A stretch of DNA of 64,000 nt. Source: Oscheius dolichura (lineage: Eukaryota > Nematoda > Chromadorea > Rhabditida > Rhabditidae). Positions 63,701 to 64,000 of the stretch are shown one piece after another. Positions within the stretch are counted from its first letter, which is position 1. Every line of letters begins with the position of its first letter. The DNA is taken from the NCBI GenBank assembly GCA_932521035.1, contig OW051492.1, positions 8,122,001-8,186,000 of the forward strand. Reading direction: 5' to 3'. A program made the translations under genes and the position numbers. The notes beneath the pieces are model-generated. The model saw only the letters and a program-made list of their open reading frames with translations. It had not been told where the DNA came from and ran no database searches.

Positions 63701-64000
63701 ATTACAACAATTTAAAAAAGTTTTGAAAAGGGGCGGGGTGGCGCCGTTCTACTTGCAATGTTTGATGGTATTCGATACAGCAGATCGCGGGCTACCTTGT
63801 GAGATGGTTTGACAACAGGATTGGCCGTATAAGATGGAACAAGACGTGATTTTAGCCTCACAGTGGTTGAATGTGGCCAAAAATGGTAGAAAACGCCGTC
63901 CAGCGCCGGTGCCTATGGCTCAAACCCGGCCCCGAATATACCACAATGTAGCCTTTGATCTGCAGGCTAGGATACGAGTAGAAATCCTAGCCAGGATGGA
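63701..64000. other. Probable intron of the minus-strand gene
   Basis: No exon recognised up to the window end. GC-rich with a short inverted pair (CTAGGAT / ATCCTAG, about 63967-63990). Confidence 0.35.

Noticed and set aside
62696-63715. 339-codon plus-strand frame
   Set aside because: Ala/Gly/Arg-rich shadow of the NSDYAY exon in GC-rich DNA.
1-64000. CRISPR array, operon or bacterial features
   Set aside because: Introns, polyadenylation signals and SL RNA genes show eukaryotic DNA. Repeats are dispersed, not regularly spaced with unique spacers.

Overview
This is nuclear DNA of a nematode. The strongest evidence is at least twelve copies of a spliced-leader RNA gene. Each begins with the canonical nematode SL1 leader (GGTTTAATTACCCAAG..., 22 nt). 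The intact copies continue through a GT donor, an AATTTTGG Sm-type site and a 3' hairpin. The protein genes fit this: short GT-AG introns of about 30-50 nt, AATAAA signals, and nematode-type families (NRF-6-like acyltransferase, NRF-5-like BPI/LBP protein, TTBK-type kinase, divergent PP1 phosphatase, FMRFamide-receptor-like GPCR). The first ~7 kb looks clearly more AT-rich than the rest.

Layout. 0-7.1 kb: 3' half of a biogenic-amine GPCR (+), an SF3B3 gene (-) without its C-terminal part, a TIR mini-transposon and a small membrane-protein gene (-). 7.3-16.2 kb: a tRNA-like relic, a long perfect hairpin, an LRR-Ig transmembrane receptor gene (+), a multi-pass membrane-protein gene (+), a second mini-transposon copy, a Tc1/mariner-like fragment and a pair of diverged repeats. 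17.5-23.3 kb: a coiled-coil gene (-) with a decayed tandem copy, then stomatin (+). 23.6-27.2 kb: four SL1 RNA genes around a PP1-like phosphatase (-). 28-34 kb: a peptide GPCR (-), a small gene with a homopolymer frameshift (-), SL1, and a BPI/LBP-family gene (-). 34.8-42.4 kb: SL1, small hypothetical genes, a TTBK-like kinase (-), a partial second copy of the coiled-coil gene (+) and a two-LIM protein (-). 43-47.4 kb: kelch protein, orphan secreted protein, and a coiled-coil gene with in-frame stops (all +). 48.6-52.7 kb: AP-1 mu subunit (+). 53.3-59.1 kb: NRF-6-like acyltransferase (+). 59.3-62.2 kb: IFT70/TTC30 (+), apparently lacking its C-terminus. 62.7-63.7 kb: the tyrosine-motif-rich tail of a minus-strand gene.

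The most unusual feature lies at 53.5-61.3 kb. Large introns of the NRF-6-like and IFT70 genes hold repeated units: an SL1 RNA gene (+) followed by a convergent, two-exon gene (-) for a small secreted, usually cysteine-rich peptide. The first peptide exon is nearly invariant (M-R/L-x-L-L-L-L-L). The second varies strongly: two copies are intact, the others are broken or truncated. The SL1 copies carry a CTCGGCAG-like box that starts 46 nt upstream of the leader (47 in one copy), so most look transcribable. Taken together, this is a nested, expanding and decaying locus that couples an RNA-processing gene to a fast-changing secreted peptide family.
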